64,000 bases of DNA, taken from the NCBI RefSeq assembly GCF_003947415.1, contig NZ_QHKL01000002.1, positions 434,001-498,000 of the forward strand. The letters are read 5' to 3'. The position numbers and the translations under genes are program-made. The DNA is from Amycolatopsis sp. WAC 01376. GTDB taxonomy: Bacteria > Actinomycetota > Actinomycetes > Mycobacteriales > Pseudonocardiaceae. Numbering within the stretch: position 1 is the first letter of the stretch; each line of letters opens with the position of its first letter. Below the pieces are notes generated by a model, which saw only the letters and a program-made list of their open reading frames with translations, had not been told where the DNA came from and did no database searches. Shown in pieces: positions 34,755-44,900 of this stretch.

Positions 34755-35843
34755 GTGACTATCGAGTTCCGTGGCGTGACGAAGCGGTATCCGGACGGGA
34801 CGGTCGCGGTCGACGACCTGAACCTCACCGTGGAGGACGGCACCATCACCGTCTTCGTCGGGCCGTCCGGCTGCGGCAAGACCACGTCGCTGCGGATGAT
34901 CAACCGCATGGTCGAGCCGACTTCGGGCACGGTTCTGCTCGACGGCAAGGACGTCAGCGAAGGCGACCCGGCACTGCTGCGGCGCGGCATCGGTTACGTC
35001 ATCCAGCACGCCGGCCTCTTTCCACACAGGACAGTCCTCGACAACGTCGCGACCGTGCCGCTGCTGTCCGGCTGGGACAAGGGCAAGGCGCGCAAGCGTG
35101 CCGCCGAACTGCTCGAAACCGTCGGCCTGCCCGCGGAACTCGGCAAGCGCTACCCCGCCCAGCTTTCCGGCGGCCAGCAGCAGCGCGTCGGGGTCGCCAG
35201 GGCGCTCGCGGCGGATTCGCCGGTGCTGCTGATGGACGAGCCGTTCTCCGCCGTCGACCCGATCGTCCGCGAGGAACTGCAGGACGAATTGCTGCGCCTC
35301 CAGTCACAGCTGGGGAAGACGATCGTGTTCGTCACCCACGACATCGACGAGGCCGTGCGGCTCGGCGACAAGATCGCGGTGCTCCGCGTCGGCGGGGTGC
35401 TCGCGCAGTACGGCACGCCGTCCGAGGTGTTGCGTCACCCCGTCGACGACTTCGTCGCGTCGTTCGTGGGCAAGGACCGCGGCTACCGCGGGCTTTCGTT
35501 CCTGTCGGCGGAAGGGATCGTCGTCGAAGAGGTCGAGCGGGTCGAGGTCGGCAAGCCCGCCCCCGGACCCGCCGACGAGTGGCGGGTCGCGGTCAACGCC
35601 GACGGACAGCCGCGCGGCTGGCTGCGTCCCGGGTCCACTGTGGACGGGGAGCTCGCCGAGACCGACCTCGTCGCGGGCGGGTCGCTCTACCTCCAGGGTG
35701 CACCGATCCGCGGCGCGCTCGACGCGGCGCTTTCCTCGCCCGCGAGCCTCGGTGTCGTGGTCGACGCCGACCAAAAGGTCGTCGGCGTGGTCAGAGCCCA
35801 GCAAGTCCTCCAAGTGATCGAAACGCCGTCGCTGAGCTCCTGA
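34755..35843 (+). CDS. Osmoprotectant ABC transporter, ATPase subunit
   Basis: A 362-residue ATPase of the ProV/OpuCA type, first gene of a four-gene glycine betaine or choline uptake operon. Walker A is GPSGCGKTT, signature LSGGQQQRVGVARA, Walker B LLMDEPFSAVD. The C-terminal 100 residues are the place of the CBS pair in this family, here divergent; VVVDADQKVVGVVRAQQVL still looks CBS-like. The GTG at 34755 follows GGGGGAGAG. Its stop overlaps the next start by TGATG. Order and content match proVWZX. Confidence 0.93.
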   Translation: MTIEFRGVTKRYPDGTVAVDDLNLTVEDGTITVFVGPSGCGKTTSLRMINRMVEPTSGTVLLDGKDVSEGDPALLRRGIGYVIQHAGLFPHRTVLDNVATVPLLSGWDKGKARKRAAELLETVGLPAELGKRYPAQLSGGQQQRVGVARALAADSPVLLMDEPFSAVDPIVREELQDELLRLQSQLGKTIVFVTHDIDEAVRLGDKIAVLRVGGVLAQYGTPSEVLRHPVDDFVASFVGKDRGYRGLSFLSAEGIVVEEVERVEVGKPAPGPADEWRVAVNADGQPRGWLRPGSTVDGELAETDLVAGGSLYLQGAPIRGALDAALSSPASLGVVVDADQKVVGVVRAQQVLQVIETPSLSS

Positions 35844-36526
35844 TGGGCGACTTCTTCGCGGAGCTCGGTCGTTACCTGGGCAGCGCCAACAACCGTTCGC
35901 AGTTCTTCGGCGACCTGCTCGACCACATCTATCTCTCGCTGGTCCCGCTGGTGCTGGGCCTGCTGATCGCGGTGCTGGCGGGCTGGCTCGGCCACCGGTT
36001 CGCCGCGGCGCGTTCCGTACTGCTCGTCGTGTCGAACCTGCTGTACACGATCCCGTCGCTCGCCTTGTTCGTGGTGATCCCGGGCATCATCGGTTCGAAG
36101 ATCCTCGACAGCGTCAACGTGATCGTGGCGCTCACCGTCTACACCGCCGCGTTGCTCGTGCGCCCGGTGCTGGACGCGCTCGACGCGGTCCCGCCGCACG
36201 TCGTCGCCGCGGCCACGGCCATCGGCTACAAACCCGCGCGCCGCTTCCTCGCCGTGGAGCTGCCGCTTTCGGTGCCGGTGCTCGCGGCGGGCGTCCGGGT
36301 GGCCTCGGTCAGCAACATCAGCCTGGTCAGTGTCGGCGCGCTGATCGGCACCGGTGGGCTCGGCGTGCTGTTCACCGACGGCTTCCAGCGCGAGTACTTC
36401 TCGCCGATCGTCGTCGGGATCGTCGCGACGCTGCTGCTCGCGCTGGTCGTCGACCTGCTGCTGGTGCAGCTTCGCGATCTCCTCACACCCTGGGACCGGG
36501 TGGCGACCGCGGCGGGGGCGAAATGA
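35843..36526 (+). CDS. Osmoprotectant ABC transporter, permease 1
   Basis: A 227-residue permease of the ProW/OpuCB type with five to six membrane segments. The EAA-loop equivalent is AATAIGYKPARRFLAVELPLS. The conserved SIALFVVIPGIIG-like region reads LALFVVIPGIIGS. It overlaps the ATPase gene on one side and the second permease (ATGA) on the other, so all are translated together. Confidence 0.92.
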   Translation: MGDFFAELGRYLGSANNRSQFFGDLLDHIYLSLVPLVLGLLIAVLAGWLGHRFAAARSVLLVVSNLLYTIPSLALFVVIPGIIGSKILDSVNVIVALTVYTAALLVRPVLDALDAVPPHVVAAATAIGYKPARRFLAVELPLSVPVLAAGVRVASVSNISLVSVGALIGTGGLGVLFTDGFQREYFSPIVVGIVATLLLALVVDLLLVQLRDLLTPWDRVATAAGAK

Positions 36527-37212
36527 TCGGCGACGTCCTGAACTGGTTCGGGGACCCGGCCCACTGGCAGGGAACGAACGGCGTCCCGGCCCGGTTGCTG
36601 CAGCATCTCGGCTACACGGCGCTGGCGCTGGTCTTCGCGCTGATCATCGCGCTCCCGCTCGGGCTCTACGTCGGGCACACCGGCCGGGGCGCGGTGCTGC
36701 TGGTGAGCGGCGGCAACGCGATCCGCGCGCTGCCGACGCTGGGGCTGGTGACCTTCCTGTTCCTGCTCTTCACCGAAAGCGAGCTCTCGACGATCATCGG
36801 GCTCGTGGTGCTCGCGATCCCGCCGATCCTCGCCGGGACGTACGCGGGTTTGCAGGCGACCGACCACGGCTTGGTCGACGCGGCGCAGGGCATCGGAATG
36901 ACCGGCTGGCAACGGTTGTGGAAGGTCGAGGTGCCCATCTCGCTGCCGCTGGTGCTCGGCGGGGTGCGGAACTCGGTGCTGCAACTGGTGGCCACGGCGG
37001 CCGTGGCCGCTTACGTCGGACTCGGTGGGCTCGGCCGGTTCCTGCTCGACGGACTGGCCATTTTGGACTATCCGCAGGTGGTCGCGGGCGCGCTCCTGAC
37101 GACGTTGCTCGCGGTCGTACTGGATCTGGCGCTGGCGGGCGTCCAGCGGCTGCTGGTGCCCAAGGGAGTTCGGCTGGCGCAGGCCGCCAGCGGGAAGAAG
37201 GCGAAGGCATGA
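36523..37212 (+). CDS. Osmoprotectant ABC transporter, permease 2
   Basis: A 229-residue second permease with five to six membrane segments. It shares with permease 1 the layout LPTLGLVTFLFLLF, DAAQGIGMTGWQRLWKVEVPIS (the EAA loop that docks on the ATPase) and YVGLGGLGRFLLDGL. The pair forms the heterodimeric channel. It overlaps both neighbours by ATGA. Confidence 0.92.
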   Translation: MIGDVLNWFGDPAHWQGTNGVPARLLQHLGYTALALVFALIIALPLGLYVGHTGRGAVLLVSGGNAIRALPTLGLVTFLFLLFTESELSTIIGLVVLAIPPILAGTYAGLQATDHGLVDAAQGIGMTGWQRLWKVEVPISLPLVLGGVRNSVLQLVATAAVAAYVGLGGLGRFLLDGLAILDYPQVVAGALLTTLLAVVLDLALAGVQRLLVPKGVRLAQAASGKKAKA

Positions 37213-38108
37213 GGCGGAGGGTGGCGGCGCTGTTCGCCGGGATCGCTTTGCTCACGGCGAGCTGTGGCAACCCGCTCGCCGGCGGTGCGGAGGGCGGTGC
37301 GACCGGCGACATCATCATCGGCGCGTCCGACGTCGGGGAAAGCCTTCTGCTGGCCCAGATCTACGCGGGCGCGCTGCGCAACGCGGGCGCGGAGAACGTC
37401 ACCGTGCGCCCGCCGGTCGGCAGCCGCGAGGTCGTCGTCAAGGCACTGCAGGACAAATCGCTTTCGGTCGTACCGGATTACAGCGGGAACCTGTTGCGCT
37501 ACTTCGACAAGGACACGCAGGCCACCACGCCGCAGGACGTCTACGCGCAGCTGAAGCAGAAGCTGCCGTCCGGGTTCGAGGTCCTCGAACAGGCGCCCGC
37601 GGAGGACAAGGACCTGCTGGTGGTGCGCAAGGAACTCGCCGATTCCGGGGTGCGGACCTTCTCCGATCTCGGCAAGCGGTGCAAGGAACTCGTGCTCGGC
37701 GGTCCCGGTCAGTGGAGCAGCCGCTGGAAGGACAAGATCAAGGCGCTCTACGGCTGCGAGTTCGCGGAGATCCGCACGACCGACACCGGCGGCCCGGTCA
37801 CGGTCGCCGCGTTGAAGTCCGGTGACATCCAGGTCGCGGACCTGTTCAGCACGTCTTCGTCGATCGCCGCGAACGGGTTCGTGCCGCTGGTGGACGACAA
37901 GAACATGTTCCCCGCGCAGAACATCGTGCCCCTCGCGGCGAAGGGGACGTTGTCGCCGAAGGAGATCGACGCGCTGAACCGGGTTTCGGCGGCGCTCACG
38001 ACCGATCAATTGACCGAGTTGAACGTCCAGTTCAGCGAGGAGAAGCGCAACCCGCTCGACGTCGCCGAGGAGTTCCTGCGCCGGAACAACCTCCTCGCGC
38101 CCGCCTGA
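37209..38108 (+). CDS. Osmoprotectant ABC transporter, substrate-binding lipoprotein
   Basis: A 299-residue OpuAC/OpuCC-type binding lipoprotein. The lipobox is LLTASC (cysteine at residue 19). The binding domain begins DIIIGASDVGESLLLAQIY, and VVPDYSGNLLRYF and LKSGDIQVADLFSTS fit the family ligand pocket. The ligand is probably glycine betaine, choline or carnitine; sequence does not decide. Last gene of the operon, followed by a GTCCTCTG palindrome 8 bases downstream. Confidence 0.92.
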   Translation: MRRRVAALFAGIALLTASCGNPLAGGAEGGATGDIIIGASDVGESLLLAQIYAGALRNAGAENVTVRPPVGSREVVVKALQDKSLSVVPDYSGNLLRYFDKDTQATTPQDVYAQLKQKLPSGFEVLEQAPAEDKDLLVVRKELADSGVRTFSDLGKRCKELVLGGPGQWSSRWKDKIKALYGCEFAEIRTTDTGGPVTVAALKSGDIQVADLFSTSSSIAANGFVPLVDDKNMFPAQNIVPLAAKGTLSPKEIDALNRVSAALTTDQLTELNVQFSEEKRNPLDVAEEFLRRNNLLAPA

Positions 38109-38115
38109 CCCCCCA

Positions 38116-38179
38116 CGCGTTCAGTCCTCTGCATGCGGTGGTTGCACGCGCAAGGACCGCATCCAGAGGACTAAACGCG
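38116..38179. repeat. GTCCTCTG palindrome, copy 4 of 4
   Basis: Arms CGCGTTCAGTCCTCTG and CAGAGGACTAAACGCG pair with a few mismatches; the loop has TTGCACGCGCAA. It lies 7 bases after the osmoprotectant operon and 7 bases from the convergent acetyltransferase stop. Confidence 0.85.
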
Positions 38180-38186
38180 GCGGGGG

Positions 38187-38702
38187 CTAGAGGCGGTCGA
38201 AGGCGGGGGAGTAGCGGAACTCGCCCTGGAGATCGGGCGTGTACGCGCGAAGGGTGCGGACCTGGAAGTGCGGCGCCCATTCCGCGACCGGCGGCGTGAT
38301 CCCGTGCTGTGCGGCGAGTACGAAGCCGAAGCGGGAGTAGTAATTCGGGTCGCCCAGCAGGACGACGGCGCCGTAGCCGAGGGCGTCCGCCGCGCCGAGA
38401 ACCGCGTGCACGAGCGCGGAGCCGATGCCGGAGACGTGGTACTCGGGCAGCACACCGAGCGGACCGAGGCCCACCGTCGACTTCTCGTCGGAGCCGAGTT
38501 TCGCCGGGCTGCAGCAGACATGCCCGGCGACCTTCCCCTCGCGTTCGGCCACGATGGACAGTGCGCCGATCAGGTCGCCGTCCTCCCGTAGTTCGTCGAC
38601 GAGTTTCGCCTCGACCACCGGGACACTGTGTTTCGCGAACGCGGCCAGATGTACCGCGTGGATCGCCTCGCGGTCGGCCGGGATTTCCTGTCGGAGCAGC
38701 AT
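38187..38702 (-). CDS. GNAT-family N-acetyltransferase (YhbS-like)
   Basis: A 171-residue acetyltransferase of the YhbS type. The acetyl-CoA loop is LPEYHVSGIGSALVHAVL, somewhat off the usual RxxGxG/A. Further typical segments are VGLGPLGVLPE and VVLLGDPNYYSRFGFV. The substrate is unknown. ATG at 38702 was chosen as the family start MLLRQEIPADREAIH. Upstream lies the long promoter gap shared with the protease gene. Confidence 0.87.
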   Translation of the reverse strand: MLLRQEIPADREAIHAVHLAAFAKHSVPVVEAKLVDELREDGDLIGALSIVAEREGKVAGHVCCSPAKLGSDEKSTVGLGPLGVLPEYHVSGIGSALVHAVLGAADALGYGAVVLLGDPNYYSRFGFVLAAQHGITPPVAEWAPHFQVRTLRAYTPDLQGEFRYSPAFDRL

Positions 38703-39095
38703 GCTCCCGAGTGTGCTCCATCCGAAGGTAGGGTGGAAATCGATTTCCGCCCGGCGAGGTCGCGACTTTAGTAGGCGGCCATCCGTGTGTACTTTCACGC
38801 CACTGAAACGGCCGGTGGGCGGGAAAGCGACCACGGGATGTGCGGATCCCCAATTCTTCGTGGGCCGTACGGGCGCAAAACGCGACTAAAGGCGGGGGCT
38901 GAACGGTGCCCGAGCTGCGTCGATGACGTGTCCACTACTACCGGGATGTCCGTAATGCAAGGTCTTCCTTAGGGTGAATCGGCGACTTAGTCTCAGCCTG
39001 CGCTCCTAAGTGGAACGCGCTTCACCTCTGAGTCACCCCAACGATCCGGCGGGCCATTTCACGCCCGTGGGTCGACCCTGCCTGGGAGGAATATC
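38703..39095. other. Gap between acetyltransferase and subtilisin genes
   Basis: 393 bases without a gene. GGGAGGA at 39085-39091 is the ribosome site of the protease. I see no strong hairpin or repeat; the stretch is less GC-biased than the coding DNA and should hold promoters for both divergent genes. Confidence 0.4.
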
Positions 39096-40658
39096 TTGAA
39101 CAATTCCCTGGGAACCTTGAAGAGACGACTGCCCGCCTTCGGTGTGGCCGCGGCCGTCGCCGTGCTGACGGCGCTGGGCGGTACCACCGTCGCGTCGGCG
39201 GCGGAGGGTTCGATCGTCAACGCGGGTAGCGACAAGGCGATCAAGGACAGCTACATCGTCGTGCTGAAGGACGGCTCGTCGGTCGAAGCCACCGCGAAGA
39301 GCGTGACCCAGCGCCACGGCGGCACGGTCGAGAAGACCTTCGCGTCTTCGGTCCGCGGCTTCTCCGGTGCGCTGACCGAAAAGCAGGCGAAGCGGGTCGC
39401 CGCGGACCCCGCGGTCGCCTACGTGGAGCAGAACCAGACCGTCTCGATCTCGGCGGACCAGCTGAACCCGCCGTCGTGGGGCCTGGACCGGGTCGACCAG
39501 CAGAGCCTTCCGCTCAACCAGAAGTACAGCTACAGCACCACGGCGTCGAACGTCACCGCGTACGTCGTCGACACCGGCATCCTCACCACGCACCCCGACT
39601 TCGGCGGGCGCGCGACCCACGGCCGTGACACCGTCGACAACGACAACGACGCCACGGACTGCCAGGGTCACGGCACCCACGTCGCCGGCACCATCGGCGG
39701 TACCGCGCACGGTCTGGCCAAGGGCGTCAAGCTCGTCGCCGTCCGCGTGCTGAACTGCTCCGGTTCCGGGACGACCGCCGGCGTCATCGCCGGTGTCGAC
39801 TGGGTGACCGCGAACGCGGTCAAGCCCGCCGTCGCGAACATGAGCCTCGGCGGCGGCGCGTCGACCACCCTCGACCAGGCCGTCCAGCGGTCGATCGCGG
39901 CGGGCATCACCTATGGTGTCGCGGCCGGTAACGACACGGGCGCCAACGCCTGCAACGTCTCGCCCGCCCGTACGCCGGAAGCGATCACCGTCGGCTCGAC
40001 GACGAACACGGACGCGCGGTCCAGCTTCTCCAACATCGGCACCTGCCTCGACATCTTCGCGCCGGGCAGCGGCATCACGTCGACGTGGCTGAACAACGGC
40101 ACCAACACCATCAGCGGTACCTCGATGGCGACCCCGCACGTCGTGGGCGCGGCGGCCCTGTACGCCTCCGCCAACCCGACGGCCACGCCGAAGCAGGTCC
40201 GTGACGCCCTGGTCGCCAACGGCACCAAGGACAAGGTGACCAACCCGGGCACCGGTTCGCCGAACGTGCTGCTCTACACCGGCACCGGTGGCCCCGGCCC
40301 CGAGCCGACCCCCTGCGGCACGCAGACCAACAGCGGCGTCGTCGCCATCCCCGACGCCGGTGCCGCGGTGACCAGCACGATCACCGTCGCGAACTGCGCC
40401 CGCAACGCCTCGGCCACCACCAAGGTCGCGGTGAACATCACGCACACCTACGTCGGTGACCTCGTCATCGACCTGGTCGCGCCGGACGGCAGCTCGTACC
40501 GCCTGAAGGGTTCGAGCAACGACTCGTCCGACAACATCAACACCACCTACACCGCCAACGTCTCGACCGAGGCCGCCAACGGCGCCTGGAAGTTGAAGGT
40601 GCAGGACGTCTACCGGGTCGACACCGGCTCGCTCAACAGCTGGTCGCTGACCGTCTGA
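39096..40658 (+). CDS. Secreted subtilisin (S8) with C-terminal P domain
   Basis: A 520-residue exported serine protease. The signal peptide (to about residue 35, ending VASA) is followed by an I9 propeptide (DSYIVVLKDGSSVEATAK, about 45-120). The catalytic triad is D159 (VVDTGI), H192 (GHGTHVAGT) and S343 (SGTSMATPH), with oxyanion N279. This is the proteinase K-like subgroup. A Gly/Pro linker (GGPGPEPTP) leads to a proprotein-convertase P domain, residues about 410-520 (THTYVGDLVIDLVAPDG, LNSWSLTV). The TTG start at 39096 has GGGAGGA upstream. A hairpin terminator follows. Confidence 0.94.
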   Translation: MNNSLGTLKRRLPAFGVAAAVAVLTALGGTTVASAAEGSIVNAGSDKAIKDSYIVVLKDGSSVEATAKSVTQRHGGTVEKTFASSVRGFSGALTEKQAKRVAADPAVAYVEQNQTVSISADQLNPPSWGLDRVDQQSLPLNQKYSYSTTASNVTAYVVDTGILTTHPDFGGRATHGRDTVDNDNDATDCQGHGTHVAGTIGGTAHGLAKGVKLVAVRVLNCSGSGTTAGVIAGVDWVTANAVKPAVANMSLGGGASTTLDQAVQRSIAAGITYGVAAGNDTGANACNVSPARTPEAITVGSTTNTDARSSFSNIGTCLDIFAPGSGITSTWLNNGTNTISGTSMATPHVVGAAALYASANPTATPKQVRDALVANGTKDKVTNPGTGSPNVLLYTGTGGPGPEPTPCGTQTNSGVVAIPDAGAAVTSTITVANCARNASATTKVAVNITHTYVGDLVIDLVAPDGSSYRLKGSSNDSSDNINTTYTANVSTEAANGAWKLKVQDVYRVDTGSLNSWSLTV

Positions 40659-40672
40659 TCCACATCCGGAGT

Positions 40673-40717
40673 ACGTGAAGGCCCCCTTCCTCCTGCTGGG
40701 AAGGGGGCCTTCCCGTA
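40673..40717. terminator. Terminator after the subtilisin gene
   Basis: Perfect core arms GAAGGCCCCCTTCC (40677-40690) and complement (40699-40712), extended by TACG/CGTA with one mismatch. Loop TCCTGCTG. It lies 15 bases past the stop. Confidence 0.8.
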
Positions 40718-40790
40718 TCCGGAGAGTGATTCGGCGCCCAGTTGCGGCGTTCGTCCACTAAGGACCTTCGCGAGGCTTTACCCTCTCCGC

Positions 40791-41510
40791 ATGCAGCCCG
40801 GACCGCCCTATCAGCAGGGACCTCAGCAGCCGTATCCGCCGCAGGGATATCCGGGGTATCCGCCACCCGGATACGGGCCGCCGCCCAAGAAGTCGAACAC
40901 CGGACTCATCGTCGGGCTCGTCGTCGGCGCGGTGGTGCTGCTCGGCGGTGGCGGGGTCGCGGCCTTCCTGCTGCTGTCCGACGACTCGCGCTCGTCGCCG
41001 ACCGCGGCGCCGACGTCGTCCAAGAAGACCGGTCCGCCGGACAAGTACACCTCCATGCCCGGCTGCGAGCGGATCGGGAGCAAGATACGGAACCTGCCGC
41101 CGCTCGAAACGCCGAAGGGCGAGGAGCCGGCGAGCACGTCGAACGACGACATCACCTACACCCGCTCGTCCTGCAGCTGGCGTGAGCCCAACGCGCCTTC
41201 GGCGACCGTCGTGATGTACCTGTCGAAGTCGAAGGAGCCGGGGTCGGGCGCCGGTGAGGCCTGGGCCAAGGCGAGTGTCGAGAACGCCGTGACGGACGGC
41301 GGCGTGCTCATCCCCACCATGGCGAAGTCGACCAAAGCCGTGCACACCAAGCTCGACTCGCCGAGCCAGTGCCAGATCAAGTTCTATCAGGGCAACGCCG
41401 AGGGCGAGATCATCGTGACCGGCCCCGACCCGTCCGGCACGGTCAACCAGACGGTGTGCAAGGAGAACGCGCTTAAGTTGGCCAAGGCGACCTCCGAGGC
41501 GATCGGCTGA
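40791..41510 (+). CDS. Membrane-anchored protein with Pro/Tyr-rich N-terminus
   Basis: A 239-residue single-pass protein. The cytosolic N-terminus repeats PPGYG, PPQGYPGYPPP (residues 1-32). One membrane segment follows (LIVGLVVGAVVLLGGGGVAAFLLL, given here in parts: LIVGLVVGAVVLL, then AAFLLL). The outer domain has cysteines near residues 92, 128, 193 and 224 and resembles DUF3558-like lipoprotein domains in its C-x-R...SCSW pattern, a weak likeness. The function is unknown. It may be co-regulated with the upstream protease but a terminator lies between. Confidence 0.75.
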   Translation: MQPGPPYQQGPQQPYPPQGYPGYPPPGYGPPPKKSNTGLIVGLVVGAVVLLGGGGVAAFLLLSDDSRSSPTAAPTSSKKTGPPDKYTSMPGCERIGSKIRNLPPLETPKGEEPASTSNDDITYTRSSCSWREPNAPSATVVMYLSKSKEPGSGAGEAWAKASVENAVTDGGVLIPTMAKSTKAVHTKLDSPSQCQIKFYQGNAEGEIIVTGPDPSGTVNQTVCKENALKLAKATSEAIG

Positions 41511-41547
41511 AGGACGTTTTCCCAGCGTCAGACGCAGGGTCCCGGCA

Positions 41548-41853
41548 AAGTCGAGATCTTGCAGGTCAGGCGACTATTCCTGCACTGTCGCGGGGCCGCA
41601 CGGTGCCGGTAGTGGAGCTTGATTCTGGACGCTGGCGGGGCTTCAGTGTCCACAAGGGACACCACCGGACGATTGAGTGTCCGATTGATGCCGCTATGTG
41701 CGGTTCTGCGGGGGGTCGTGAGTGGCAATGAGGGTTAGAACGACAAAAATCACTCACGACCCCCTCGCGAAACCGTGCAAGTCACCCAAATCGGGCACCT
41801 CTGTGTCGTAAAAGGGTCCCTTGTGGACAGTCAAGGGCCGGGTGAGGCTCCTT
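41548..41853. repeat. Family D repeat, copy 2
   Basis: About 95 percent identical to copy 1 at 13925 over both flanks. The hairpin GGGTCGTGAGTG (41713-41724) and CACTCACGACCC (41751-41762) has the same 50-base span as in copy 1. About 100 extra bases (41576-41677) sit in the left part; they contain GTGTCCACAAGGGACAC, a mirror of the right-end module. The right boundary TTGTGGACAGTC ends at 41832. Confidence 0.85.
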
Positions 41854-41871
41854 TTGCGCATCAGACGCAGC

Positions 41872-41914
41872 GAAGGGGCCCTTCACCGCATGGGATGCGG
41901 TGAAGGGCCCCTTC
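41872..41914. terminator. Terminator after kgd
   Basis: Perfect 20-base arms, 41872-41891 and 41895-41914, of the GAAGGGGCCCTTCACC type with loop GGG. It lies 17 bases past the kgd stop on the minus strand. Confidence 0.8.
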
Positions 41915-41930
41915 AGCTCACGTCAGGCGA

Positions 41931-44900
41931 TCAGTCGAAGGCCCGCGCGATCAGCGCCTTCTGCTCGACCTCGTGCACCTTGGACGAACCCGCCGACGGT
42001 GCCGCCATCGGACGACGCGACACGACATCCAGGCTGGCGAACACCTCCGGGAGCTTCCGCGGCAGGTTCAGGCCGAAGAACGGCCACGCACCCTGGTTCT
42101 CCGGCTCTTCCTGGACCCAGACCGCGGGAGCGCCGTTGTAGCGCTCGAGCGCCGCCAGCAGCTTCTTCTTCGGCAACGGGTAGTACTGCTCGACCCGCAC
42201 GATCGCGATGTCGTTCGCTTCGCGCTTCGTCCGCTCGGCCACCAGCTCCCAGTAGAGCTTGCCCGAGGTCAGGAGCACCTTGCGCACCTTCGACGGGTCG
42301 ACGACGGCGTCGTCGATGACCGACATGAACTTCGACTGGCCGGTGAAGTCCTCGACCTGCGAAGTCGCCGCCTTGTTGCGCAGCATCGACTTGGGGGTGA
42401 AGACCACCAGCGGCCGGTTGACTCCGTCGAGCGCGTGACGGCGGAGGAGGTGGAAGTAGTTCGCCGGGGTCGACGGCACCGAGACGGTCATCGAGCCTTC
42501 CGCGCACAGCGAGAGGAAACGCTCGATGCGGCCGGAGGTGTGGTCCGGGCCCTGGCCTTCGTGGCCGTGCGGCAGCAGCAGCACGACGTCGGAGAGCTGG
42601 CCCCACTTGGCCTCACCGGAGGAGATGTACTCGTCGATGACGGTCTGCGCGCCGTTGACGAAGTCACCGAACTGCGCTTCCCACATGACCAGCGCTTCGG
42701 AGTTGGCCACCGAGTAGCCGTACTCGAAGCCGACCGCCGCGTACTCGGACAGCGCCGAGTCGTAGATCATCACGCGGCCCTGGCCGTCGGCCAGGCTGGC
42801 CAGCGGCGAGTATTCCTGGCCGGTCTTGCGGTCGATCAGCACCGAGTGGCGCTGGGTGAAGGTGCCGCGGCGGGAGTCCTGGCCGGACAGCCGCACCAGG
42901 CGGCCTTCCATCGCCAGCGAACCGAAGGCGAGCAGCTCACCGAACGCCCAGTCGATGCCGCCTTCGCGGGACATCTTGTGGCGGCGCTCCATGACCGGCT
43001 TGACCCGCGGGTGCGGGGTGAAGCCCTCGGGCACGTTGAGGAACGCGTCGCCGATGTGCTCGATGACCTCGGCGGTGGTCGCGGTGGGCACCTTGGCCGG
43101 GACCTGCTGCTCCTCCTCGACCGAGGGGCTGGCCTTCGCCGGGTGCTTCTCCAGCTCGCGGACCTCGTTGAACACGTGCTCCAGCTGGCTGGAGAAGTCG
43201 CGCAACGCGGCCTCGGCCTCTTCGACGGAGATGTCGCCACGGCCGATCAGCGATTCGGTGTAGGTCTTCCGGACCGAACGCTTCGTGTCGATGATGTCGT
43301 ACATCGCCGGCTGCGTCATCGAGGGGTCGTCGCCCTCGTTGTGGCCGCGGCGGCGGTAGCAGATCAGGTCGATCACGACGTCCTTGTGGAACGCCTGGCG
43401 GTAGTCGACGGCCAGCTTGGCCACCCAGTGCGCGGCCTCGGGGTCGTCGCCGTTCACGTGGAAGATCGGCGAGCCGATCATCTTCGCGACGTCGGTGGCG
43501 TACTGGCTCGAACGCGAGTGCTCGGGCGCGGTGGTGAAGCCGACCTGGTTGTTGACGATGACGTGCACGGTGCCGCCGGTGCGGTAACCGCGCAGCAGCG
43601 CCAGGTTCAGCGTCTCGGCCACGACACCCTGGCCCGCGAAGGCCGCGTCGCCGTGCATCAGGACAGGGAGGACGGTGAAGCCCTCGCCACCCTTGTCGAG
43701 GATGTCCTGCTTCGCGCGGACGATGCCCTCGAGGACCGGGTCGACGGTCTCCAGGTGCGACGGGTTCGCGGTCAGCGACACCTTGGTCTCGCCGTCGCCG
43801 AACATGCGGAAGTACTTGCCCTCGGCGCCGAGGTGGTACTTCACGTCACCGGAACCGTGCGCCTGGCCCGGGTCGAGGTTGCCCTCGAACTCCTGGAAGA
43901 TCTGCGCGATCGGCTTGCCGACGATGTTCGCCAGCACGTTCAGGCGGCCGCGGTGCGGCATGCCGATGACGACCTCGTCGAGTTCGTGCTCGGCGGCCTT
44001 GTCCAGCAGCGTGTCGAGCAGCGGGATCGCCGTCTCGCCGCCTTCGAGGGAGAACCGCTTCTGGCCGACGTACTTGGTCTGCAGGAAGGTCTCGAACGCC
44101 TCGGCGGCGTTCAGCTTCGAGAGCACGTACTTCTGGACCGCGGGGTCCGGCTTCTCGTGCGGGACCTCGATGCGGTCCTGGATCCAGCGGCGCTCCTCGG
44201 GGTCGAGGATGTGCGTGTACTCGATGCCGACGGTGCGGCAGTAGGAGTTGCGCAGCACGCCGAGGATGTCGCGCAGCTTCATCCGCTCCTGGCCGGCGAA
44301 GCCGCCGACCGGGAACTCGCGGTCCAGGTCCCACAGGGTCAGGCCGTGGGAGAGGACGTCGAGGTCGGCGTGGCTGCGCTGCCGGTAGTTCAGTGGGTCG
44401 GTGTCGGCCATCAGGTGACCGCGCATGCGGAAGGCGTCGATCAGCTCGATCACGCGCGCGGTCTTGTCGACCGGGCCGTCCGGGATGTCGGCGACCCAGC
44501 GGATCGGCTCATAGGGCAGGCGCAGGCTGGTGAAGACGTCGTCATAGAAGCCGTCTTCGCCGAGCAGAAGCTCGTGGATGCGCTTGAGGAACTCGCCCGA
44601 CTCCGCGCCCTGGATGATGCGGTGGTCATAGGTCGAGGTCAGCGTCATGATCTTCGAGACGCCGAGGTCGACCAGTGCCTTCTCGCTGGTGCCCTCGAAG
44701 TGCGCCGGGTACTGCATGGCGCCGACGCCGATGATCGCGCCCTGGCCCGCCTGCAACCGCGGCACCGAGTGGTTGGTGCCGATGCCGCCGGGGTTGGTCA
44801 GCGAGATCGTGGTGCCGGCGAAGTCGTCGGCGGTCAGCTTGCCGTTGCGGGCCTTCTTGACGATCTCCTCGTAGGCCTGCCAGAACTGCATGAAGGTCAT